64,000 nucleotides of DNA from NCBI GenBank assembly GCA_002084765.1, contig NBMB01000003.1, positions 124,001 to 188,000 on the forward strand. The letters are read 5' to 3'. A program made the translations under genes and the position numbers. The notes under the pieces are model-generated. The model did no database searches, was not told the origin of the DNA, and saw only the letters and a program-made list of their open reading frames with translations. Source of the DNA: Candidatus Cloacimonetes bacterium 4572_55 (GTDB lineage Bacteria; 4572-55). Below are positions 1 to 8,790 of the stretch, one piece after another (position 1 is the stretch's first letter; each line of letters starts with the position of its first letter).

Positions 1-1959
1 GCTTACTTCCACTCGGGCACCGGTAATATCCTTAAGCTCTTCCCGAATATCCTCTAAAGTCTCGGTGGAGGGTCGCTTCCGATCCACTAAATCCAAAAAG
101 ATCACATTGAGTCGACTGCTGTGAGAAGGCGCGCTCCCACTTTCGCCGAATGTGCCGCCTGATGATCCGACATTTGCGACAAACTCCTTGATATTTTTAT
201 ACTTCGACATTTTTTCTTCTACTTTTTTCACAATGCTGTTAGAGACATCCAGCCTTGTGCCGGTCGGCGCGATGACGTCGATGTACGCCTCTTCCGGTTC
301 TGTATCTGGAAAAAACTCCACCCCTTTGCCAATAAATCCATAAATTTTTATAAAAAAGATCAAGAAGGCGAATGCCATTCCGACCACAAGAACGCGGTTA
401 TTGAGAGAGAACATCAAAAATCGTCGATAGTTTCGCACCAATTTGGACATGTCCTCGACCGCTATTTCCGACAATTTCTTGGGGGCCAAAATTTTTCCTC
501 TGCCCATCATGAGTTTTGCCAGAACTGGGTTGACAACCAACCCGACCAAAAGGGAAGAGCTCAGTGTTACGATCAGGGTGATGGGGAGGTATTTCATAAA
601 TTCGCCCATGATTCCTGTCCACAGGATCATAGGACCAAATGCGCATAATGTGGTCGCTGTGGACGCGATCACGGGCCACGCCACTTCGCCTGTGCCCATA
701 CTTGCGGATTGGAAGAGACCGTATCCCTCTTCTCGATGTCGAAAAATATTCTCCACGATCACGATAGCGTTATCCACCAACATGCCCAGCGCGAGGATCA
801 GGCTGAAGAGGATCACCATGTTGAGGGTGTATCCCATCAGTGATAAGATCATGAACGAGATCAGCATAGAAAGGGGAATTGCTAGCGCGACCACGACCGC
901 GTTCCGAATCCCAAGAAACATAAACAGCACCATCACTACCAGGATTAACCCTGAGATGATGTTGTTTTCCAAATCCCGCACCATCTTTCGGATCTCCTTG
1001 GAGGAGTCGCTCAAAAAGCTGATGTGGACACCGTGATAGCACTTCTCGGCTTGACGTAGAATCTCTTTTACCTGATCCGTAGTCCTGATGATATTTTCTC
1101 CCGGACGCTTATTGATCGACAGGGAAACGCATTCGATTTGATTCTCTCTGGCATAGCTGTCCCGCTCCTTAAAGCCGAACTTGACGGTCGCTACGTCTCG
1201 GATATAGATGGGCTTGCCTTCCCATGAGGTCAAAACCAGGTCAGAGATAATGTCAGGGGTATCAAACTCGCCGTCGATACGCACCAAAAATTTGTACTGC
1301 CCCACATCTACGGTTCCTCCGGGCAGATTGATGTTTTCAGTCTGAATCGTCTCCACCACGTCTTGCAGCGCGAGATTGTAATATACCAACCGCTCCGGGT
1401 CTATATCCACCTGAACTTCTCGCTCCAGCCCGCCGGAGACTGTGGCTTTCTGCACGCCCGGCACGTTCTCAATCTCATCTTTCAGATCGTCGGCAATCGC
1501 TTTCAATCGCACCAGTCCCACGTTGCCGGAAATGTTGGAGATGAGGATAGGCCAATTGGAAAAGTCGAGCTCTTGGATAATCGGCTCTTCGGTATCAGCT
1601 GGCAGTTCGGGTTTTGCCAGATCGACCTTATCTCTGACCCGCTGTAAGCCCTCTGTCACCTCGATATCCGGGTTGAACTCCACTGATATGACCGACATTC
1701 CTTCATAAGATGTGGAGCGTATCTCCTTCACATCATTGATGGTGTTCAGTTCTGTTTCGATTTTTTGCGTGACCAGTGCTTCTATATCGCTCGGAGAAAC
1801 GCCAAAATAAGGGGTAGAAATTACAATAAATGGTATTTTAATATCTGGAGTCGATTCACGAGGCAGACCAATATAGGAAATCAAGCCCGCAACGGTGATA
1901 ATGCCGATGAAAACGTAAACCGTAATTGAGTGTCGGAGCGAAAAGTCGGTAATAATCAT
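1..1959 (-). CDS. RND-family efflux permease (HAE1/AcrB-like), 3' part outside window
   Basis: Inner-membrane proton-driven efflux permease of the AcrB/HAE1 family, presumed to work with a periplasmic adaptor and an outer-membrane channel that are not in the window. The reading frame is open from the ATG at 1957-1959 to the window edge, giving 653 residues, so the C-terminal third is missing. It starts MIITDFSLRHSITVYVF with the first membrane helix at about residues 12-31, then IGLPRESTPDIKIP, which matches the family's PxxxxPxI region. Further on are LVTQKIETELN (porter domain), ALDAIVIVENIFRHREEG (the VDDAIVVVEN-type motif of helix 4) and an FFPDTEPEEAYIDV segment that begins the second half. 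The upstream aaggtcag is only a weak ribosome binding site. Substrate cannot be told from sequence. Confidence 0.9.
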   Translation of the reverse strand, partial: MIITDFSLRHSITVYVFIGIITVAGLISYIGLPRESTPDIKIPFIVISTPYFGVSPSDIEALVTQKIETELNTINDVKEIRSTSYEGMSVISVEFNPDIEVTEGLQRVRDKVDLAKPELPADTEEPIIQELDFSNWPILISNISGNVGLVRLKAIADDLKDEIENVPGVQKATVSGGLEREVQVDIDPERLVYYNLALQDVVETIQTENINLPGGTVDVGQYKFLVRIDGEFDTPDIISDLVLTSWEGKPIYIRDVATVKFGFKERDSYARENQIECVSLSINKRPGENIIRTTDQVKEILRQAEKCYHGVHISFLSDSSKEIRKMVRDLENNIISGLILVVMVLFMFLGIRNAVVVALAIPLSMLISFMILSLMGYTLNMVILFSLILALGMLVDNAIVIVENIFRHREEGYGLFQSASMGTGEVAWPVIASTATTLCAFGPMILWTGIMGEFMKYLPITLIVTLSSSLLVGLVVNPVLAKLMMGRGKILAPKKLSEIAVEDMSKLVRNYRRFLMFSLNNRVLVVGMAFAFLIFFIKIYGFIGKGVEFFPDTEPEEAYIDVIAPTGTRLDVSNSIVKKVEEKMSKYKNIKEFVANVGSSGGTFGESGSAPSHSSRLNVIFLDLVDRKRPSTETLEDIREELKDITGARVEVS

Positions 1960-1980
1960 CTATTCTGACCTTGGGTTAGT

Positions 1981-2049
1981 GTCCGCAGATTACGCGGATT
2001 ACGCGGATTTTTCAGGCGGTATACGCGCGGAGGGCTTATACCGCCTGAA
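1981..2049. repeat. Dispersed-repeat remnant plus perfect 13-bp inverted repeat
   Basis: The gap between the permease gene and the protease gene starts with a CCGCAGATTACGCGGATT tract belonging to the dispersed repeat family of this window. Next comes a perfect inverted repeat, arms TTCAGGCGGTATA (2011-2023) and TATACCGCCTGAA (2037-2049), with a 13-nt loop. No U-tract follows on either strand, so it is not a classical intrinsic terminator. The sequence ACTTATACCGCCTG recurs just before the terminator of the CHAT operon near 24860. Confidence 0.6.
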
Positions 2050-2071
2050 GCATGAAAGAGAAAATAAGCGA

Positions 2072-4819
2072 TTAATTTTTCTTGATCAATATCATCCGTT
2101 TGACCGCTGAATAATTTTCGGTTTCTATCTGGTAGAAATATATTCCGCTGGAGACCGGCAGACTTTGCTCATTTTTGCCGTTCCATATAACGGTATGCGA
2201 CCCGACAGGTAAGGTCTTGTCGATTAAGGTGTTGATCAATTGCCCGGCACTGTTGTAAATTCGTAAGCCGACCTTTTCAGGTCCCGGAATTTGGAAAGAT
2301 ATCGCAGTGGTGGGATTGAAGGGATTCGGGTAGTTCTGCCCCAATTGGTATGACGCGTCGCGGCTTTGTTCTGACGGATTTTCGATCGCCAGCGGTATGC
2401 CGTTGACCTCCAGATTGTCGATAAACCACCCCGCTTTGTTGACGCCGCCATCCGAAGCCATCCGGAAGCGGATCATCAGGCTTCCATCTTGATACGCGTC
2501 CAAATTGAACAGAGAGTGAATCCAGCCTTCGCTATTGCCGGAAAACCCGGGCTCTTGATCCAATGGTGGGATACCGGAATCGCCATACCCAGCATCAGGG
2601 TCGATCACGGTCCAGTTCTGACCTGCGTCCTGGCTGACAGCCACATTTCCGCCGTCAAAACCACGGGTGGACGTGCCTTCGAAGTCATACCAGTGGTCAA
2701 ACGAGAGGCGCACGCTGTCAAAATCTGCGAGATAGAGAAAAGACGTCAGCAAATAAATATCCGCGCTATTTGGGTAGTTCTCGGACAGACCCGTTCCCCA
2801 CAGATTGACTCCAGATGGGGCTTGACTCGGACCGTGATCCGAAACGTTTTCGCCCCATGCCCAGGTCTCGCCGTCTGTGCCTTCCGACACGATGTGCTGA
2901 TATAATCCGCCGTCGTTTTCCTCAAAATCATACAAAATTGGAAGATCGACGAGTTCCCCAGGAGCCGCTGCCGCTTCGTTTGAGAAGAAGCTTTCTCCTT
3001 GGGGATTGTCATAAATCGCGGTTGCCGCGTAACGATAAGTAAATCCGTTGATCACATTCACGTCGTTGTATGAGGTTTCTCCAATATCCTCGACGATCAG
3101 CTCAAAATCTTCCTGCCCCGCGGCTCGGTATAGATTGTATCCGGTCGGACTCGCGCCGTCACTCGGATTCCAGCTCAGAGGGACTATCCCGTCGATCTCG
3201 CTGACAGCCGTGAGATTGATCGGAGGGGGACCAGACCTACTGACGCTTATATCTATCGTTATGGTCTGCCCTTCCTCGAACGTAAACACGCCCGCGAAAG
3301 CCTCGTTATAACCAATACCCTCGGCAAAAACCAGGTAGGTTCCCGGATCAACCTCGATCAGATACGCGCCTTCCCCATCTGTCAAAACGCTGTACCGATC
3401 CTCGCTCCCATCGTTAAAGGCGACACGGACGCCGGGAGCTGGATCGCCGGAATCTGTTTCGGTCACCAGACCTTGCGCTTCGGAACTTTGCGCTCCTCTG
3501 CCTTCCAGCGTCAGAGTGCCGGTGTTGTCCGGGTCGAGGTATTGACGGATACTCGGGAAAGAGTAGGGAAGTTTGCCGTAATAGTTATCCTCGTCAGGCT
3601 CCTCGCAAGAGGAAGACCCGCCGTGGAGCTGACCCACAACCAGACCGTCCTGGTTGAATAATGGCGAGCCTGACGACCCCGGCTCAGTCACGCCGTTTGT
3701 ATAGACGACCCGCCAGTGGGAATGCGCGGGAGACGATGAGCCGTCAGTCCAATTGATCATCCCGGGCCAGGATATTCCTGTCATGTCGGAGAACGTGATT
3801 TTTTTCACATCTCCGCTGGGATGATGCACTCCGACCGACGAACTCATGGACTGGTCGCGGGCGTCCCATCCGGCATAATAGACGTTATAGGACTCAGGCG
3901 GCGTCTCTTGCAACTCGACTAAGGTAAAATCCGAGGCTTGTCCCGACGTCAGAACCGTCGCGCCCTGTATTGATTGGGCTGTGGAGCCGTTTGTGCCGGG
4001 ATAGGGACAAGTCGAGCTTTCATAGTTAAAAACAAAGACGTTGGTGGGACCCGCGCCGCAATGACTCGCAGTCAGGAAATAGGGGGTCAGATCTTCTCGG
4101 ACGTTGTTCAGAAGACCCCCTGTGCAAAACCGAAATCCACTGCTGGTGGTCATCAGCGCGACAGACCGTATTTGCTCCTGCCAGTCGTCGCCTTCAGGAC
4201 AGACCACATTGATATTGCAACTACCGGAATCGCCAAAACTCCGAAGATCTTTTTCAACATGGGTCGGATTTTTGTATCCGTTCACGACGCGTGAGATCAC
4301 AATCTGACCTGATTGCGACGCGCCCGGAGGCTCGTAGTATTCCAAAATCGCAGTGTCGCCACGAGTGAAGCCGGTTCCAAAATAGCCGTGATCCTTATTA
4401 TTATAGGAGGTGAACGCGCCCAGTATGTCGCCGCGATCCGGGGTATAGATGAAAAATTGGGCGTTTTCCGGCAGCCAATAGACGTCGTAAATCAGATTGA
4501 TGGTATAGGCTCCAGTCGCCACAATTTTGTATCGCCACAGAACCCCTCCATCTAACAGCGCATCTCGCGTGCCGGACTCGATCAGGTCTATATAGGTATC
4601 AAACGGTGCTCCGAATCGATAAGGCAATCCTTGAGCATGTTCGATCTGCTCCAGGTCTCGCAAAGAATCCACATCCACCGCGGGCAGGGTCACCGTCTCG
4701 ACGTCTTGACGCAAGGAGAGGTCAAAACTGGGAGGCGCGCCGCCCGCGCTTACCTGCGCGCCGGCAGACGATGCAAAAATAAACAGAAAAATCATACAAA
4801 AAAAAGCCATACGTTTCAT
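2072..4819 (-). CDS. Secreted lysyl-endopeptidase-like serine protease with CarboxypepD-reg, FnIII and C-terminal sorting domain
   Basis: 915 residues with an N-terminal signal peptide (about residues 1-21). Residues about 200-430 form a chymotrypsin-fold protease resembling bacterial lysyl endopeptidase. The opening GSCNINVVCPEGDDW and the cysteine pattern match that family. The triad is visible as His253 (TASHC), Asp297 (SDFTLVEL) and Ser383 (GSSGSP). Then come a carboxypeptidase-regulatory-like beta domain (about 450-530), a fibronectin type III module (about 535-620), a MAM/jelly-roll-like region (about 630-800) and a FlgD-like sorting tail (NYPNPFNPTTAISF ... SGIYFYQIE ... VKRMILIKKN). 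I infer export and attachment through a T9SS-like sorting route. Cleavage after lysine is a family expectation, not something the sequence proves. It appears to be a single-gene unit. Confidence 0.9.
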   Translation of the reverse strand: MKRMAFFCMIFLFIFASSAGAQVSAGGAPPSFDLSLRQDVETVTLPAVDVDSLRDLEQIEHAQGLPYRFGAPFDTYIDLIESGTRDALLDGGVLWRYKIVATGAYTINLIYDVYWLPENAQFFIYTPDRGDILGAFTSYNNKDHGYFGTGFTRGDTAILEYYEPPGASQSGQIVISRVVNGYKNPTHVEKDLRSFGDSGSCNINVVCPEGDDWQEQIRSVALMTTSSGFRFCTGGLLNNVREDLTPYFLTASHCGAGPTNVFVFNYESSTCPYPGTNGSTAQSIQGATVLTSGQASDFTLVELQETPPESYNVYYAGWDARDQSMSSSVGVHHPSGDVKKITFSDMTGISWPGMINWTDGSSSPAHSHWRVVYTNGVTEPGSSGSPLFNQDGLVVGQLHGGSSSCEEPDEDNYYGKLPYSFPSIRQYLDPDNTGTLTLEGRGAQSSEAQGLVTETDSGDPAPGVRVAFNDGSEDRYSVLTDGEGAYLIEVDPGTYLVFAEGIGYNEAFAGVFTFEEGQTITIDISVSRSGPPPINLTAVSEIDGIVPLSWNPSDGASPTGYNLYRAAGQEDFELIVEDIGETSYNDVNVINGFTYRYAATAIYDNPQGESFFSNEAAAAPGELVDLPILYDFEENDGGLYQHIVSEGTDGETWAWGENVSDHGPSQAPSGVNLWGTGLSENYPNSADIYLLTSFLYLADFDSVRLSFDHWYDFEGTSTRGFDGGNVAVSQDAGQNWTVIDPDAGYGDSGIPPLDQEPGFSGNSEGWIHSLFNLDAYQDGSLMIRFRMASDGGVNKAGWFIDNLEVNGIPLAIENPSEQSRDASYQLGQNYPNPFNPTTAISFQIPGPEKVGLRIYNSAGQLINTLIDKTLPVGSHTVIWNGKNEQSLPVSSGIYFYQIETENYSAVKRMILIKKN

Positions 4820-4895
4820 ACGTTCCCTTTCCTTTTTTTACTTTATCGAAATGCATCAAATTTTACAAAAATTATCGGATCGATCCCAAAAAAAA

Positions 4896-6260
4896 TCAAT
4901 TAAGAGACTGATTGATGAGTAGGATCAAGTCCACAATGTTCACCTCGCCGTCTCCGTTAACGTCTGCATCCTCCAGCTGTTCCGGCGTCAGGTTCGGGTC
5001 AAAGATATAACTGACCATGTCGGGGACCGTTACGGTTCCGCTGGACTCGCCATCTTCATAGACATAGGAATCCTTGGTTTGATTTTCCCAGTGATTCTCC
5101 TGCCACTCTTGGTAGATTACTTCAGTCGGGAAATTCTCATCATTATACGCAGAGGTTTCTTTTTCGCTGTTCACCCAACTGACGCCGTCGCTATATTGGG
5201 TCAGCTCTTCTATCTGATTCCAATTGCCGTCGTACGTATAGGAGATCAGGTTATTGTCTATCCAGACGCTGTTGTCAATACCGAAAATTTGTTGCAATTC
5301 CTCCGTGATATGACCGTTGTCATACGTGTAGGAGATCCGATTGTTATTCTCCAAAATACCGCTCATAAAATCGGCTGTCTGTTGCAATTCTTCGATGAGA
5401 TCGCCGTTTTCATACGTATAGAAAGTGCGAGAGGAATTCGTCCAACCAGGGGTGGGCCAGTATTCCCAGCTTTGCTCTAACCTCTCAGTAAGCAGATCGC
5501 CGGTATATGTATATAGAGTCTTGCTTTGACCAAACCATTCACCCCCCATCTGCATCTGATAAATTTCCTCAATGACGCGACCCTCTGAATCATACGAATA
5601 GGTGGTCAGAGTGAAGTCCACCCAGGTGCCTTCCTGCCACATTTGCGCCAATATCTCGGTATTGAGCCCGTTTTCATACGTGGATATCTCCTTATAAGAA
5701 TTCGCCCAGGCTCCATTTTCCCAGGCCTGCGAAATCAGTTCTGTCTGGTTATTATCTCCGTCATACGTCCACTGCGTTTTCCAGGAATTGACCCAGGCTC
5801 CATTTTCCCATGTCTGCAGAATCTGTTGTGTCTGGTTATTATTCCCGTCATACGCCCATTGGATATTCATATCATTGACCCAAACGCCATTTTGACGGAC
5901 TTGCATCAAAATTTCAAATATCTGATTGGTTCCTTCATTGTACGCCACGGTCAACTTCGTTGAATCCGCCCATGCCCCATTGCGCCAAAACTGCGTATAA
6001 AGTTCTGCCTGGCGCAAGTCTCGGTCACTCTGAATCTCTCTCCATATCTTTCGAGTGGGTTCGGTAGAATCGAGAAAATCTCCCTGAAACTGACGAGCCG
6101 CATGAGAAGACGAAACATGCGCTTGCCATGAAGCGAGTGCTTTCAGGGCGGGTTCGGGCAGATCCTCGGTCTCGAAATGCGCGGAAAAACTGCTCGCGCT
6201 AATCAAAAAATTCAAAAACAAAACAATAGATAACATCCTAACAAATCTCATAATCGACAT
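4896..6260 (-). CDS. Secreted repeat protein (WxNGAWxxS repeats) ending in a dockerin-like EF motif
   Basis: 454 residues with a signal peptide (hydrophobic about 7-27). From about residue 85 to 400 the protein is a string of roughly 28-residue repeats of the pattern WxNGAWVNSxKTxWxYDxxxNxTExLxQ, with conserved Trp, Tyr and Asn. They recall RHS/YD-type repeats but differ in spacing. The last 50 residues hold a dockerin type I-like calcium segment, DVNGDGEVNIVDLILLINQ. Only one such loop is evident, and it is preceded by TPEQLEDA. No catalytic domain is recognised, so a surface or matrix role is the likely guess. It lacks the FlgD-like tail of its neighbours, so it may use a different attachment route. 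Repeat function is unknown. Confidence 0.8.
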   Translation of the reverse strand: MSIMRFVRMLSIVLFLNFLISASSFSAHFETEDLPEPALKALASWQAHVSSSHAARQFQGDFLDSTEPTRKIWREIQSDRDLRQAELYTQFWRNGAWADSTKLTVAYNEGTNQIFEILMQVRQNGVWVNDMNIQWAYDGNNNQTQQILQTWENGAWVNSWKTQWTYDGDNNQTELISQAWENGAWANSYKEISTYENGLNTEILAQMWQEGTWVDFTLTTYSYDSEGRVIEEIYQMQMGGEWFGQSKTLYTYTGDLLTERLEQSWEYWPTPGWTNSSRTFYTYENGDLIEELQQTADFMSGILENNNRISYTYDNGHITEELQQIFGIDNSVWIDNNLISYTYDGNWNQIEELTQYSDGVSWVNSEKETSAYNDENFPTEVIYQEWQENHWENQTKDSYVYEDGESSGTVTVPDMVSYIFDPNLTPEQLEDADVNGDGEVNIVDLILLINQSLN

Positions 6261-6487
6261 TCTCCTTTAGCTATTTCTAACTACTTCATAAAGATAAAAT
6301 CCCATAAATATAAAAAAAATTTAGAATCTCAGAACAGGCGCGCGTGCACGGTTCGATAATAAGCAGATTGTTCATTATTGTCAACATGATTTCTGCCCGT
6401 TGCAAAAAATCTCTTGATCGTCGATCATATCAACAACAACAAAAAAAAGACCCTCGGAGTCGCGTCCCAAGGGCGAACAAAAAGTTG

Positions 6488-6529
6488 TTGCCTTCCGATT
6501 CATAGCTGAGTCTATGAGTCGGAAGGCAA
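6488..6529. repeat. Long hairpin in intergenic region
   Basis: The 429-bp gap 6261-6689 has no convincing gene. It carries a hairpin with 18-bp arms, TTGCCTTCCGATTCATAG at 6488-6505 and its complement with one mismatch at 6512-6529, and a 6-nt loop. The arm end TCGGAAGGCAATAT recurs near 41531, which hints at a mobile or repeated origin. Confidence 0.6.
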
Positions 6530-6611
6530 TATAGCGGGAGATAATCCAGATCAACCATCGCAATTTCCGTTGGGGGGGAGGAGTTTTGGTTAATAGGCTA
6601 ATATAAAATTA

Positions 6612-6685
6612 ATATGTCCCCTATTCTCTTTCTAAGAGATATAATAAAATAATGCAGATTATATTATAGAGAATAGGGGACATAT
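6612..6685. repeat. 18-bp perfect inverted repeat, MITE/REP-like
   Basis: Arms ATATGTCCCCTATTCTCT (6612-6629) and its exact complement (6668-6685) enclose 38 AT-rich bases. The element ends only a few bases past the stop codon of the Omp28-like gene. The TATGTCCCC terminus resembles ends seen beside Y1/REP-associated transposases, which I recall as established for that family. No transposase is nearby. It could also act as a transcript-end hairpin. Confidence 0.55.
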
Positions 6686-6689
6686 CGAG

Positions 6690-8690
6690 TTACTTCAACA
6701 GAACCATGCGCTTCGATTGCTCAAAGCCGGATTCTGTCTGAAGTCGATAGAAATAGACGCCGCTGGAGACAGCTTGACCCTTTACGTTACATCCGTCCCA
6801 GGTGACGATATGGGGACCACTGTCAAGCTGCGAGTCCACCAAAGTTTCCACCAATTGTCCGGAGGAGTTGTAAATAAGAAGCGTCATGTGCTCCCGTTTC
6901 GGAAGTTGAAAAAAGATCGCGGTGTTCGGGTTGAACGGATTCGGGTAGTTCTGAAGCAGTGCCGGAACAAGAGAAACAATCTCCTCTTCTTCTATTGCCA
7001 ACGGCGTACCGAACCATGTCAGAATATTACTCATTAATAGGTCACGCGAGCCGGCTCGATTGATCGCCTCAAAGCCAAAGTCGAAATAGACCACCTTATA
7101 GGCGTCTGTTTCGACTCGCAGACCGGCTTCCCAGCTCGGCTGACTGTCATACGTAAAAATACCCACAGCTCCATTGATCGCGCTAATCTGACTCGGATAG
7201 GCCTGATTGTCCGCTCCGTCGCCGCCAGCGATTTGAATGCTCATGCCATCTGCGACCGGGTCTCCGGAAAGTCCCGTCAAATCGACGAGATCGGTATCGT
7301 CCTGGATATGGTCGGCATGGAGATAGTTCGTATAGAACGAAGTCCCATCCAGATCATAGCCGATATCTTGTCCAGAAACGAACAGATTTCCGCCGCCGTT
7401 AAGAAATGAGGTGAGATTGCCTTGATCAGCGGTCGTCAACGTGTTGCCATAGTCGCCGCCGGTGAACCAAATCAAGGTATGGGCTTGAGACAAAGCACCC
7501 GTAGTTATGGCTTCCGGCGGGACAGTCGCGTAGGTCTGAGTATAGGACTGGACAGCTTGCTCATAGTATGTCTCATAATCCTCCCCCAAATCGTCGTCCA
7601 CCAGCAGGAGGCTCAAGCCAGCCGCGGCAGTAAATTCATACTCAAAAGAGAGACTCGGATAATTGATGGACTGAATCTCTATAGTGATCGTGCCTTGACC
7701 GGAAAATCCTGACGGCGCAATATCCGCGTGAAAATTGTCGATGGACTCACCGGGAGCCAGAGGATCGGTCACCAACTCGTCCAATACGCACAAATCACCC
7801 ACGCAAAAACTGGGAAACCAGTTGTCAGGAAGATGATCCGCGTGCAGGGTGATCCGATAGCTATCCTCTTCTTCGCCGATGTTGGTCAATTCACCGTGGA
7901 ACTCAGCCACCTCGTGGTCTGCGATGGCTAAGATTGTTTCATCGTGGCTCAATGCAAAATAATACTCAGGCGGTGCGATCACTGCCTTTGCCGCTTGATA
8001 GACCTCTTTCGTGGTATTGTTTTGGACAAATACCACAATTTCCAAATTACTGGGATTCCAGCCTGGATCGATCATATAACTGACGCTCATATCGACAGTT
8101 TCGCCCTGTGAGATTGTCAGAGGATGACCGTCTGCGTCGGGGATCATATCCCGCATGACTTGATCATGGTGCGGATCCCCATTGGTTCCGGTGTAATCAA
8201 TATTAGACTCGGTGATTACAAAATGCACCACGGAGTTGGGACTGATAGCCCCTTCCGCGGTGATATGGGCGGTCGCTGCCCCATCCGCTACTTCCAGATC
8301 AATTGCCAGCGGCGAACTGACGTTGAGATGGTTCTGAATCAAATTGCTCCAACCGGATCCGCTTGACCCCACATCGTCGCCCTCAATAAATCCAGTCGGC
8401 ACAGCGTTCACGCCGTAGTAATCGGAGATACGCGCTCTGTTTTCGTCAATATTCACGAGATAGAACGGATCGTTTCCCGGCGCGGGCCACCACGCGTGAT
8501 AACGGATAATAGCCAGATCGTCGCCATAAGTCTCGGCTGCCGTGGTCAAATACGCGTTGGCAGGAACGCAAGGCGGGCAGGTTGTGCTTGTGCATAGCTC
8601 AAACAAAACCGTACGTTCTGCCGACGTCCCGATCGAGACAGCTCCGAACAGTAGAAAGAATAACCCCAGTACAATAACAACTTTCCTCAT
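6690..8690 (-). CDS. Secreted Omp28-like thioredoxin-fold protein with C-terminal sorting domain
   Basis: 666 residues. A signal peptide (1-24) is followed by an Omp28-like thioredoxin-fold domain: VLFELCTSTTCPPCVPAN has a CPPC-type redox pair, and YYGVNAVPTGFI supplies the cis-Pro region. The middle (about 240-340) is beta-rich. About 355-560 is a Rossmann-like domain starting LLLVDDD and containing FLNGGGNLFVSGQDIG. The same domain occurs in the 31857-33968 gene, so the two are distant relatives. The end carries the FlgD-like sorting tail (NYPNPFNPNTAIFFQLP ... SSGVYFYRLQTE ... SKRMVLLK). I infer a secreted, surface-attached thiol-active protein, substrate unknown. Confidence 0.85.
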   Translation of the reverse strand: MRKVVIVLGLFFLLFGAVSIGTSAERTVLFELCTSTTCPPCVPANAYLTTAAETYGDDLAIIRYHAWWPAPGNDPFYLVNIDENRARISDYYGVNAVPTGFIEGDDVGSSGSGWSNLIQNHLNVSSPLAIDLEVADGAATAHITAEGAISPNSVVHFVITESNIDYTGTNGDPHHDQVMRDMIPDADGHPLTISQGETVDMSVSYMIDPGWNPSNLEIVVFVQNNTTKEVYQAAKAVIAPPEYYFALSHDETILAIADHEVAEFHGELTNIGEEEDSYRITLHADHLPDNWFPSFCVGDLCVLDELVTDPLAPGESIDNFHADIAPSGFSGQGTITIEIQSINYPSLSFEYEFTAAAGLSLLLVDDDLGEDYETYYEQAVQSYTQTYATVPPEAITTGALSQAHTLIWFTGGDYGNTLTTADQGNLTSFLNGGGNLFVSGQDIGYDLDGTSFYTNYLHADHIQDDTDLVDLTGLSGDPVADGMSIQIAGGDGADNQAYPSQISAINGAVGIFTYDSQPSWEAGLRVETDAYKVVYFDFGFEAINRAGSRDLLMSNILTWFGTPLAIEEEEIVSLVPALLQNYPNPFNPNTAIFFQLPKREHMTLLIYNSSGQLVETLVDSQLDSGPHIVTWDGCNVKGQAVSSGVYFYRLQTESGFEQSKRMVLLK

Positions 8691-8790
8691 CGACTTCTCC
8701 TTAACTTTTTAGAAAAATTAGAAAATAGAATTTAAACGGACTGATCAAAAAAAAACTCTCCCAGGAAATTTTATATGAAAAATATTTCAA

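Noticed and set aside
6381-6563. Possible 60-residue minus-strand gene
   Set aside because: It is formed largely by the arms of a hairpin, and no ribosome site or homology is evident.
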